The notes beneath the pieces are model-generated. The model did not search any database, was not told the DNA's origin, and saw only the letters and a program-made list of their open reading frames with translations. Below, one piece after another: positions 36,071 through 45,486 of a stretch of DNA of 64,000 nt. The position numbers and the translations under genes were made by a program. Positions within the stretch are counted from its first letter, which is position 1, and each line of letters opens with the position of its first letter. This DNA comes from Plantago major. Its lineage: Eukaryota > Streptophyta > Magnoliopsida > Lamiales > Plantaginaceae. The DNA is taken from contig CM048842.1 of NCBI GenBank assembly GCA_026545765.1, positions 20,796,667 through 20,860,666 on the forward strand, read 5' to 3'.

Positions 36071-36958
36071 GGGGGAAATTACGTTTCCTACCCCTTAAAT
36101 TTGGACCAATTACAGTTTAGTCCCTTCTATTCAAACAATTACAGATACACCCAAAACCTGATTTTTAAGTTGACCAGAAATAAAATAAATGCAAAAGAAA
36201 ATGAATTGGAATTAGTTGCAATTTACAATCTTCAGTTTACTACACATTGGACTCTAATGTTTTATAAATTACAACAATGACTCATTATTATTGTACATTA
36301 AACCCCAATAAAATTTGTTTTCAAAATATACCCATTTTTTTTCTTCTTCCTCTCCCATTTCTTCTTCCGTCTTAAAAAATGCTAGGATCGGAGCTGTGAA
36401 AAGCTCCGATCGGAGCTATTATATACAACTCTGGCGAGGAGCTAACCGTTAGCTCCTCATGGGAGTAACTCAATCGGAGCTGCTCTGGCGGAATATTCTT
36501 GACTCGTTTTGGGCTGATAGCTCAATCGGGCGCTTGCATCTCCGATTTGGAGCTCTTTTATAGCTCCGATCGGAGCTTTTTTGAAGAAGGAAGAAGAAGA
36601 AGATGGAGGGAGGAAGAATAAGTTGTTCGAGATTGGAGGTGGTGGTTAGAAGTGCTGGTGGTGGAAGATGGTGGTTGGAGGTGGTGGAAGATGGTTGGAG
36701 GTGGTGGGTAGTAAATTTGAAGAATAAAAAATGTTAGGGTTTGTTTGTGAATTTTTGTGTTTATTTTGCAATAATGGAGAATTAATGAATATTTGAATTA
36801 TAAAGAAAAGATAAAATGAGTGAAAAAGTTGACTTTTGGGCCTATCTGTAATTATTATTTTTTCGTGTGTAAAAAATGGGTTCATCTGTAATTGTTTGAA
36901 TAGAAGGGGCTAAATTGAAAAGAGGCTATATTGCAGGGGTGGTATTTGTAATTTTCCC
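36071..36958. mobile_element. Element C, copy 7
   Basis: Same structure, variable core at about 36430-36540. Last copy of the array. Confidence 0.88.
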
Positions 36959-37644
36959 AAAATGTTATGTCTCAAGTAATGGTTTCTGATAAATTAAATG
37001 AAAAACTAATTTTTAAAACTAATTTAAAATATAAAATGATTTACAGAAATGAAATAAAATGATATTTCAAATATAATCTTCCAAAAAATAACAAAAATAT
37101 TAAAAGATACTTACTCAGTCCTAAAACATGGTTGTTTCCTAGCCGTTTTTAATGTCTTAATTAGTAATGGTTCCTGGTTTCATTCTTACAAATCTTTCTC
37201 CCACCATAAATAACAAATACTAAAGCATAGTATCTATAGAAACTATTTTCATGGAGCATGAAAATATGGATTTGTTTCTATTTGTTTTCAATATATTTTA
37301 TAAATTTTTATTATTTGATAATAAACTTTTATATTTAAAATATTTATTAAATTTTTATGAGTGTTATTTGCAATTTTTGTTGGTAAGTACGAAAATAGAA
37401 AAAAAATTATATGGAGTAAATACAAATTGTTTGGATCAATTTTATAATAAAGTGAAATATATAATAAAAATGTAATTGTTTACAAGTGTAAATTAAGGAT
37501 GTGTTTGGCATCAATTTGATTTTTGGACTGTTTTGTAATTGATTTGTTAATTCTGTCCTATGATGTTATTGTTAGAATCAGAGGGACCAAAGTGTTATTA
37601 GAAAATTTATCAGGGGGACCTACAGAAATTAGCCCTTAATTATA

Positions 37645-38376
37645 GTATTAGCAAATTTATCAGGGGACCAAAGTATTATTTGGATTGCTCGGAATAATTT
37701 GTATTTTCAAGGAAACCCACTGGTACATCTTGAGATTGTGGACAAGGTGAAAAGAAACTCTTGGTCTTGGCTTAAAGGAAAAAACATCGTGTCTAACTGT
37801 TACAATTTCAATGACTGGGAGCTTTGCCCGAGAGGAGTTTTGAATATCTTTGAGAGAAACTCTCATGGATTAGCTGGTGGTCCTTGGGTCTTTCGGTAAA
37901 CTTGTTTCTTTTGGTCTTTTGTCTGTAAACTTTGCTGGCTCTCTTCTGTTGTACTTGAGTTTAATACTGCATTACAGGTCGGTTTGGTTCCACCCCTTGA
38001 TCTCTTGATTTGTTTAGTTTGCCTTGATGGACATCACCACCTATTCTTTCTTCCTATATGGGTGGTATTTTCCCATCTTGGTGCACGCTATATCTCCAAT
38101 CTCTTGGCGAGGCATCTCAGTGCCTCGACATACTAGACGTTGGAGGTATCGTGTTGTTATTCTGGAATGATCTAGAGATCGAGGTTCCGGCTGGGTTTGA
38201 ATCGGGTCTGTTGTGTGTTTCGATTTTTCTCTTCTGAGTAGCTGTTTTGAGTTTGTAAGAGTGGCCTATGTATTGTTTTGTGGTTGAGATCCTGTTCTTG
38301 TGTTTAGACGGTGTATTTTGGAACATTCCTGATATTCCTTGGAGTAATAATATCTTTTAATTCTTCAAAAAAAAAG
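37645..38376 (+). mobile_element. 5'-truncated LINE tail
   Basis: A frame reading WNARNNLYFQG-like sequence, then LEIVDKVKRNSWSWLKGK and DWELCPRG, is the C-terminal end of a plant LINE (L1 type) reverse-transcriptase protein, ending near 37899. About 450 bp of 3' UTR follow and finish in a short A run (38368-38376). The left junction carries AAATTTATCAGGGGACCAAAG, a near copy of the right end of element B, before LINE sequence starts. After the A run the interrupted arm of element A resumes (GTATGGTCAATACGTGA). GTAT is present at both borders, so the target duplication is short or partly lost. Confidence 0.75.
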
Positions 38377-38790
38377 TATGGTCAATACGTGATACTCACA
38401 TGGTGTAACTAACTAACCGTCTGAAATTTGTTCAAATCAATTAAATATATGTCCGTGAAATTGTGTTAGTTAATTACAGATAAACTCAACTGCCACTGGC
38501 GCTAATAAAAGGAGGAAAAAAAGAAAAGCAGAAAGAAAAGAAAAGGAAAACAAACTATTAAAGAAAGTAAAAAATCAAGAAAGTGGATGGCATTTTCGTT
38601 AATAATGCAAACTCTATCCTCCACATCAGCAAAATGTCATGACACATCATCACTTCCGTTGACGAATGGGCTAATCTGTAATTATATTTTTTTTCATAAG
38701 TAAAAAATGGACGTATATGTAATTGTTTGAATAGAAGGGACTAAATTGATAAGAGACTATATTGTAGGGGTGGTATATGTAATTAAAGTT
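38377..38790 (-). repeat. Right TIR of element A, outer piece
   Basis: The complement matches 27098 to about 27480, including TTCTATTCAAACAATTACAT near the terminus and ACACAATTTCACGGACAT. Confidence 0.75.
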
Positions 38791-40324
38791 AAATAGAGAT
38801 GTGTAGTGGAATTTATGATAAAGTGGAATTTTCTCTTTTGTTATATTTACGTATAATTTCATAAATAAAGAAAAGTTTATAAAATAGACGGGTTTGTGTG
38901 ACACTCACCACGTCCCACAATATTTAAAGTCGAGTAGATAAATACTCGCACAATATACGAGACCTTTTCTCGATTTAAAAATTAAAATATAAGATAACTC
39001 TAGACTTGCACAAATGAAACGTATGTGACATTTATCTCGATTAATTAATCGGTGGCTGGTGTCTGTCACTCTGTGTCTCTGCCTTCCAATTATCACATTT
39101 TCTCACCTCTCTCTCGTTTTGTTTTGTTCCCTCTTTAATTATTGTTAGATTATATTTCCTTTCCATGAACACGATGTTTGTTTCGGAATATCCTTGGGCA
39201 TCTAAAAATATCATACATGCCACCACCCTTTTTGTGTATATATATTCTTTCTACATAACACATAATTCATGTATTAGTTGAAAAAATAATAGCTTTTGCT
39301 TTAATTGTATTGATATTTTCCTATACTTCTATCAAATGTGCATTGGTACACACATAATGAAAGCACAACAAGATAAATTTAATATTAAAAAAGTTTTATC
39401 GGCATTTAGCAATTACTCAAGCTATATGAATTTCGATGTAACAACACGACCACTAATCGATCGAAATCCGACTTTCTAAGACGATACAGTTAGTTATATA
39501 TGGGCCATCTATACTATTATAAAAAAGAACATGTACATGGTAGTTAGCGGACCAAAACTACTTTTAATTTTTTAAAATTATTTCTTTTCTAGCAAAACGG
39601 TGTTTTTTCAACCAAAGAACAATTCAATCCATTTGCAAATTTTAATTGCCATCCCCCTCTTAGTGATCCGAAGTTCCAAAAAGTATCCAATTCTCATTTA
39701 GTTAGTTTTGTAAATTCTATATGCTCCCATACAAAAACAATTAAAAAATAATTACTTTTCTCTTTCTTTTTACTCCAGCAATAAAATGATTAAATATTCT
39801 ACTCTCTCACAAACATTTATATGCATTGTATGCATGATTCACTTACAAAATAATTAGACTAATTACAATTTATAGTACTAACAATTTGTTGTTTGTTATT
39901 TGTCCAAAAACTATACTTTATGAGTCCGCGTGCATAGTTTTCTAATGTACTTTAAATGTAATTGTACATGTTCGTCCGAGCATATCATCCGAAAATCAAT
40001 TCGATGATACATATCAACTAGAAGAAGAATCGGATCTCAAACAAATGGGGAAATTCCATCCCATTCTTGCAGATAAGTGAAACGAATTTGATCCCTTTCG
40101 ATTCGGTACCATACAATATTAGCGAGTCCTTTGCATTTCCCCAATACGCACTATTTATGCGCCACACAAGTAGACACGGCACTAAAATTTATATTTCTTC
40201 AATCGATTCAACTCATTCGATCATTCTTAGTTATATTTTATACTACAATTCAGTTCAGTTCAGAAAATTACAGTTGAAGAGAACAGAGCCTAACATAGGA
40301 AGGGTAATTACGTAATTTACCGAC
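38791..40324. other. Intergenic, AT-rich
   Basis: No recognisable gene, RNA or repeat unit. Mostly AT-rich single-copy-looking sequence before the promoter-like region at 40325. Confidence 0.4.
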
Positions 40325-40325
40325 A

Positions 40326-40333
40326 CACGTGTC
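40326..40333 (+). promoter_or_regulatory. G-box-like ACACGTGT
   Basis: ACACGTGT contains the plant G-box core CACGTG. It stands about 55 bp before a C/T-rich leader-like stretch (40342-40400), so it could belong to a host promoter; motif occurrence alone is weak evidence. Confidence 0.35.
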
Positions 40334-40334
40334 G

Positions 40335-40666
40335 TCCATAGGCTTCTCGTCGCTTCTTTCAGTTTCCCTATACAGCCTCTCGTCTCTACAATTCTCAACA
40401 AAAACAAAACAATCCCAATTCCAAAACAAAATCATCATTTTCTAGGGTTTGCTCTCGATAATCAAAGCAAATTTTCATTTCTTTTTCTCGGTGAGTGTTT
40501 TAGTTTAATGCCTGTTTGGTTTTTATTAGTGTGTTTCGATCTGTTGTTTGATGAATGCTTAATTACGTTTCGGTTTCGTGTTTCAGATTTACAGCGTTCG
40601 CTTGTTGACATAAGTTTTTGATCGATCGAGTATCGGCTGTTCTTCTCGTACAAGAAATCAACAATT
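40335..40666 (+). other. Leader-like exons of an unidentified host transcript
   Basis: The sequence has the look of a plant 5' leader: C/T-rich start, CTAGGGTTTGCTCTCG, then a strong donor CTCG/GTGAGTG at 40490/40491. An acceptor TTTCAG ends at 40586 and a second donor ATT/GTAAGTG is at 40666/40667. No start codon with conserved protein follows. It may be the 5' end of a gene whose body lies elsewhere, was lost, or is not recognised here. Confidence 0.35.
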
Positions 40667-41040
40667 GTAAGTGTTTTCGATGTCCTTGTTAATTTTTTTA
40701 GTCTTGTTTATAATCAGATTTGGAATTCATTTGATTGTGATTATTTTTGTATTTCATTGGACATTTTTTATGTCTTGATTGAGTATAGTTTTTAGAGACG
40801 ATAGAACAATCTTCAATCTTAGCCATGTCTATTTTATTTGCTTTCAATTAGGTTTTTTTTTGCCTTTTAATTCTTCTGTAGCTAAAATTGACAAGTTTTT
40901 ATGGGTAAAAGCTACCAGCTTTTTTGGATTTTATGTCATGATACAGTCCATTCATTTTCTTTTCATGATTATTATCTTTAGCAGTATTTGATATGATTAA
41001 AAATATCTGAAAATATCTTTTAATTTCAAGAACCACTCAA

Positions 41041-41115
41041 TTTGGAGGGGTCATCCAACTGTCCAAGTAGTGAAGAGCTTGTACTTGCAGGGTTCAAATC
41101 CTATTTTGGAGCAAT
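41041..41115 (+). repeat. Possible SINE fragment (B-box-like word)
   Basis: GGTTCAAATCC at 41091-41101 matches the tRNA-gene B box with its usual GGTTCRAATCC form. About 45 bp upstream a weak A-box-like stretch is possible, but there is no clover-leaf and no clear A tail, so this is only a candidate. Confidence 0.25.
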
Positions 41116-41418
41116 ATAAGGAGTGAGGATGTGCGTTTAAGTGCATGATATGTCCATTTGAAAAAGTTCCAAAAGAAAATGTAAAATAATAATCTTCATA
41201 TTTAAAAATGGAGCAAAAACTACAACCAATTGAGAAGAAGCAGGAATAAGTACATTTTTTAGTAACAAGCAGGATGGTATCATATCAATGAGAACATGGA
41301 TGCCTGTAAGTGTAAACATTACAAGCTGAAGAAAAATATTAAAAGCAGAAATGAGTCAGCATATTGGGCTGCAGTAGAATGAGTTCAATGGTTAAAATGT
41401 GAAGGAAAAAGATCATAC

Positions 41419-41509
41419 TTGTCGTTATGTTACAATCCTTAAAATCCTCTTCCGTGAATATGGGATCTATTGCTTTCTTAACCAAGCGTTGATGCCTCTT
41501 AATCTTGAC
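41419..41509 (-). CDS. Candidate orphan exon, family not recognised
   Basis: On the minus strand an acceptor TGTATAG precedes a 91-bp open stretch reading KIKRHQRLVKKAIDPIFTEE, closed by a good donor (CAA/GTATGA). The composition (basic helix, then acidic turn) looks like real protein. It does not fit the monooxygenase exons upstream on the same strand. I could not assign it. Confidence 0.3.
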
Positions 41510-41519
41510 CTATACACAG

Positions 41520-42394
41520 GATTCAGAATCTATGAGTCCGAGTAAAAGGGTAATAACACCAACAAATAATTTGGATGAACATATCTAGAAAATTACCTTG
41601 CTCTCTATTTGGGATACATAGGGGCATGTAGGGCAGCAAAATTGGGCAGGCCTATCCATATAGGGCAATTCATAAAGCAACATATTCCTGCAAGTTGGGC
41701 AGAACTCCATGATCAAATACGAGACGCCCCCACACTGTCAAAGCAAGAACGTTATTCTTTAGACAGCCAAATTGTGCAGCTGGTGGTTTGCAATGATGGG
41801 AATTACAAGCTACTAAAAGATACGTGATTGACAATGATTTGAACTTCATTCAGGTATTTCTTAGTATTGATTTTTTTTTTAAAAGTTGCAGCCATATTAT
41901 CTAATTGGACTAACCCATGAACTATAGTAAGTTTCAGGTTAAAGACAAAACCTAATTGCAAACAAAGTTTGGTTCCAAATCAATAGCTCAAAATGCGAAT
42001 CTCATTTATTTTGGATAAATATAACATAATCGCAGACCCTATGAAAAACAAGAAAAATCTGATTACAAACTGGACTTGCCTAATTCACACATCATCACAC
42101 ATGGTCAACATATTAATTCCAGTATGCAATCAAAAGCTCAGCCCAAAACATGTCAACCAAAGCAATCAGAGAATTATCTTCAAGACCTCTACATGCTCCT
42201 TAATGTATGACCACATAGTATTACAAATTCAGCCCTTGGTTAGGCAAGAATCAGAGTAAGAACATGCCGGAAACTGCAAATATAAATGAAGTGACAGTGC
42301 AGCCAACAGCTAAACAATCGGTGATCAGCAATGACATTTACTTCGTTAAATAATTTTTTTTCTCTACTGCGAAGAAGACCAAGAAAAGGGGTAC
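41520..42394. other. Unassigned sequence downstream of the monooxygenase exons
   Basis: On the minus strand this should hold the intron after exon 5 and exon 6 (with the GD motif AGDAAH), but I find no such exon. A 72-codon plus-strand frame (41609-41827) is open but not recognised. The rearrangement border of the gene probably lies here. Confidence 0.4.
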
Positions 42395-43192
42395 CTCAGA
42401 GCTGAAATCTTCAAACTTCTGCTGGGGTGGATAAAAAGGTACCTACATAATACCATTGAAATGTGAAACTCAGAGTTTGCACCAGGAATATAAAATTCAA
42501 GGATTTATAAGCAAATTGAAACTTACACCACCTGCAACACAAAATCCCCTTGCTCTAGATCATGAGCAACAAGAACACCTATAGCTCCAGGGTTGAAGAT
42601 AAAGAACAGCATCCCTGGTCTCTCGCTTATGAAGTACTTCCCGAGATCCTGGGTCGTAAAATGTACACTAATAAGCTTCTGCAAATCAGTCTCACCAGTC
42701 ATTCCTATTCCCACGAGTTTTCTAATTGTGCTTGCTGCACCGTCAGTACCAACAAGAAAATTGCATCTGAATTCCTTTTCTACATGCTTTCCTTCCGTAC
42801 CAAACGTAGTCACAGTGACACCATTTTCAGTTGAACTGATGGATTTGCATTCATGGCCTAATAGTATATTCTTTGCTGCAAGCTTGCCCTCATTTGTGCT
42901 CATTAAACTATCACCAATTCTGATTTTGAAACCAATATCTTCAAGCTGCTTCACAAGTAGCCGCATGAGTTTGTACTGTGAAAAGTGTGCGACCGAAACC
43001 GGGCTTACAATCCGGTCAAAATCTGCATGTAGAAAAATTTGCATCATTTAAACAAAACGTAAGGCAGCGAGCTTAGATTGCTCAAGTAACAAATTCAAGA
43101 AGATGCACATGAAGAGAAGAAACAAGATAAGCAAAGAATCTTCACAATTCTGCAAACTGGAAGATGAACCAGAAGGTAAATGAATAGCCAAA

Positions 43193-43490
43193 CAATTTTT
43201 TTTATCTTTTTCCGCAAGAAGTTAAAAATATATTGAAGCCCAATAGGAGTACAACATTAACAAGGGCATACCCCAATGGAGAGTACAAGGAATCAAAACA
43301 AACAACTCAACACCAATAAACAAAAATATTACATATTGTCTAAGGAGTTTAGAATCCTTTTCTGACCAAGCCATCACACATGTTCTCTCTAATTTACACA
43401 AGGGATTCATAATAAGAGTGTTCTCCAATTCTCTAATCTCCTGTATCCTCAAGATCCCAAATTCTAACCGTTCTCAAAAAACATGATGAA
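43193..43490 (-). mobile_element. Short LINE-type 3' tail in intron 3
   Basis: On the minus strand the piece ends with CTTCTTGCGGAAAAAGAT followed by a run of A (43192-43203 is a T run on plus), preceded by a 3'-UTR-like TTGTACTCTCCATTGGGG. This is the look of a truncated plant non-LTR tail. It lies between exons 3 and 4 of the monooxygenase. Target duplication not identified. Confidence 0.4.
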
Positions 43491-43949
43491 TAACTACTAA
43501 AGGACTATTACCTTGAGGTTGCATATGATCAACCGAACCAAGAATTGGACCAGTGAGCGAAGTGCAGTAAATGAACTTCCTCCATAAATCTACAGGAGGT
43601 TGATGCCTCAAAATCTCATATGCTGGGCCATCTAACTTCCGGAATATCTGAAACGAATAATCTACTCAAAACAAAAGGCTACTCAAAGAACAGTATGTAT
43701 CTTCCAATACAATGCGAATAAAAAAAAAATCAAATTAGCCAAAGGAGGGAGAGACAACAAACCTCCATAGACCGATTGTTAATGAAATGAGCTTGCGGGT
43801 GTGTCGAGAACGCCCTGCTTTTCTCCAAAACTGCACATTCCACCCCTGGAAAACAACAGTATACATGAAATTAAGCAACAAGAAAATTTACAACACTCAA
43901 TAGTCTCAATTACTATTTCATTAAACAAACAATTGGACATAAAGAGGCA

Positions 43950-44116
43950 TATTAGACTATGTAAATATTATGGAATAGAATATTTAGTATAGTTAGAGTT
44001 ATATTAGATTCCTTATAGTAGTTTTCCAATCCCAATTGAGTTATACTCTTGTAATTGTAACTAGTATATATATTGAATGAGATCAATAGAAAGGGTCACG
44101 GACTCATATTCTTTCA
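43950..44116 (+). repeat. Left LTR of the intronic copia element
   Basis: Starts TATTAGACTATG and ends ATTCTTTCA; 167 bp, short for a plant copia LTR. Confidence 0.95.
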
Positions 44117-44290
44117 TGGTATCACATTAGGTTCGATTCTCTTCCGCTGCCTATTCAAAAATACCGTGTCTCTATTCTTTCTCCTTCTTATTGTTCGATC
44201 GCTTCTGATGCCTACAATTACATTTTTATGCATTAGCGATCCTCTCTCTACTTCCTATAAATCGTTTATTTGTCGAAGTCCGCATGAGAT

Positions 44291-45092
44291 ATGACTAACG
44301 GTACCTCCACTCCCAAAACAGATACGGCTGCTCCCACCTTCCACCCCGCCCTCACGGTGTCAAATATCCGCAATAATATTCCAATCATCTTAGATTTGGA
44401 AAACTTCATGATATGGTACCGAATTTGAACTCTTCAAGATCCATGCTCAATCACACCGGGTTCTCTACCATATCCTCCCACCTCCTGAAGGTGTGGTTAT
44501 TCCTCCTCCGACTACGGTCGACGAGAAAGAACTCTGGTTAACCATTGATGCAACTGTACTTCAATGGATTTATTCGACAATTTCGTTGGATCTGCTGAAC
44601 ACCGTCATTGAACCAAATGCTGCTGCAAAGCAAGCCTGGAATCAATTGAAGGATATTTTTCAAGACCACGAGACGTCTCGAGCAATTACTCTTGGACAGA
44701 AATTTGCGACTACTCGCATGGAAGATTTTCCCAATGCGAATGCTTATTGTCAACGTCTTAAGAGCCTTGCCGATCAACTCAAGAATGTTGGGGCTCCGGT
44801 TGGTGATCATCGCTTGGTGTTACAATTGGTTTCCGGTCTTACGGAAGCTTACAAAGGTGTTGGCACACAAATACGTCATGCTAATCCATTGCCGAAGTTT
44901 TCTCAAGCTCGTTCTTCCTTATGTCTTGAGGAACGAGAACTCCAGGCTATGGCATCTAACTCTTCCAACGGTGCGGCTCTGGTTACTTCGACACATGATG
45001 CTAGCTATGACCATAATATGGCACCCCGTCCATCCGGACAGGGAAACAAGCGTGGAAACGGCAAAGAAAAAGCGATGCAGCACGAGGAATAG
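44291..45092 (+). mobile_element. Gag region of the intronic copia element
   Basis: Begins MTNGTSTPKTDTAAPTFHP. Later parts show the copia gag (UBN2-type) features KQAWNQLKDIFQDHE and YCQRLKSLADQLKNVG, and LVSGLTEAYKGV. Not whole. It would form the particle shell in an active element. Confidence 0.85.
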
Positions 45093-45486
45093 ACGTTACG
45101 CACGCGGCATGCCACGCGGCGTGCGGCGCTCAGTGAAATTGTGGCTGCGCCAAAGAAGCCCAAGCTTGTTGGCGATGTGGTTGCCAGCGGCGCTGCTCTG
45201 CGCCGCCACGGCCGGCGCGATCCGCCCGACCATTACCCAACCGTCCACCTTCCCATGCGCCAACACCGCGCCATCCTCATGGAATCTTTTGCGGCACCTA
45301 ATCCACAAGCTTACATGGCGTCGATGGCTCCACCGAAGTTAATATGCTCCAACCGAAATTGAATCCGACCGCATACAATGACTTTACAACAACGGATCCA
45401 AATTGGTACATGGACACCTGAGCAACGTCTCATATGACATCCGCCAAAGGTAATCTCGTCTTATTATAATATGAGCAATCAAAATA

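Larger units (their letters stand above)
28977..37210. repeat. Seven-copy tandem array, unit about 1.15 kb
   Basis: Seven units in direct order, each with one copy of element C (about 870 bp) plus about 270-280 bp of flank (TTTACAGAAATGAAATAAAA, ACATGGTTGTTTCCTAGCC). The left boundary is a partial flank beginning near 28977; the right boundary is near 37210, where ACCATAAAT continues as AACAAATAC instead of ACAAAATGGGG. Units are almost identical outside a ~110-bp core, so the amplification is recent. The 79-codon minus-strand frame repeated in each unit lies in the C element and has no sign of being a gene. Confidence 0.95.
28663..37635. mobile_element. Mutator-like element B carrying a seven-unit tandem array
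   Basis: The left end GGGAAAATAGCCCCAGACC pairs with the complement of the right end (GGGCTAATTTCTGTAGGTCC). The arms share AATAACACT..GGTCCC and AACAATAACAT over about 90 bp. The element is flanked by a perfect 9-bp duplication TTAATTATA (28654-28662 and 37636-37644), the size typical of Mutator-like elements. Removing it and the LINE restores the right arm of element A, which proves the order of insertion. It has no transposase. Its unusual 9-kb length comes from tandem amplification of an internal ~1.15-kb unit. Confidence 0.9.
27098..38790. mobile_element. Mutator-like element A with long TIRs, host of nested insertions
   Basis: The left arm (27098 to about 27680) is repeated in inverted form by two separated pieces: 38790-38377 pairs with 27098 to about 27480, and 28662 to about 28470 pairs with about 27470-27680. 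Matching words include AACACAATTT(C)GGGACATGTA-type sequence at 27378 and its complement near 38455, and CCATTTTAACCCTT near 27580 and its complement near 28530. The right arm is therefore split by element B plus a LINE. Without these insertions A is about 2 kb with arms of about 580 bp and a short centre. The termini (GGGGAAATTACATA) are decayed on the right and I see no clear target duplication. Confidence 0.75.

Noticed and set aside
30902-36885. A 79-codon minus-strand frame repeated almost unchanged in the array units
   Set aside because: It is identical only because the units are recent copies; composition is low-complexity (Pro/Thr/His-rich at one end) and it lies in the terminal region of element C. 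No sign of selection on the protein can be seen.
41091-41101. tRNA gene suggested by GGTTCAAATCC
   Set aside because: Only a B-box-like word is present; no acceptor stem, anticodon arm or clear A box could be folded around it.
43222-43452. A 76-codon minus-strand frame in intron 3 of the monooxygenase
   Set aside because: It lies in a truncated LINE-like tail and does not join the exons on either side, which have exact splice sites of their own.
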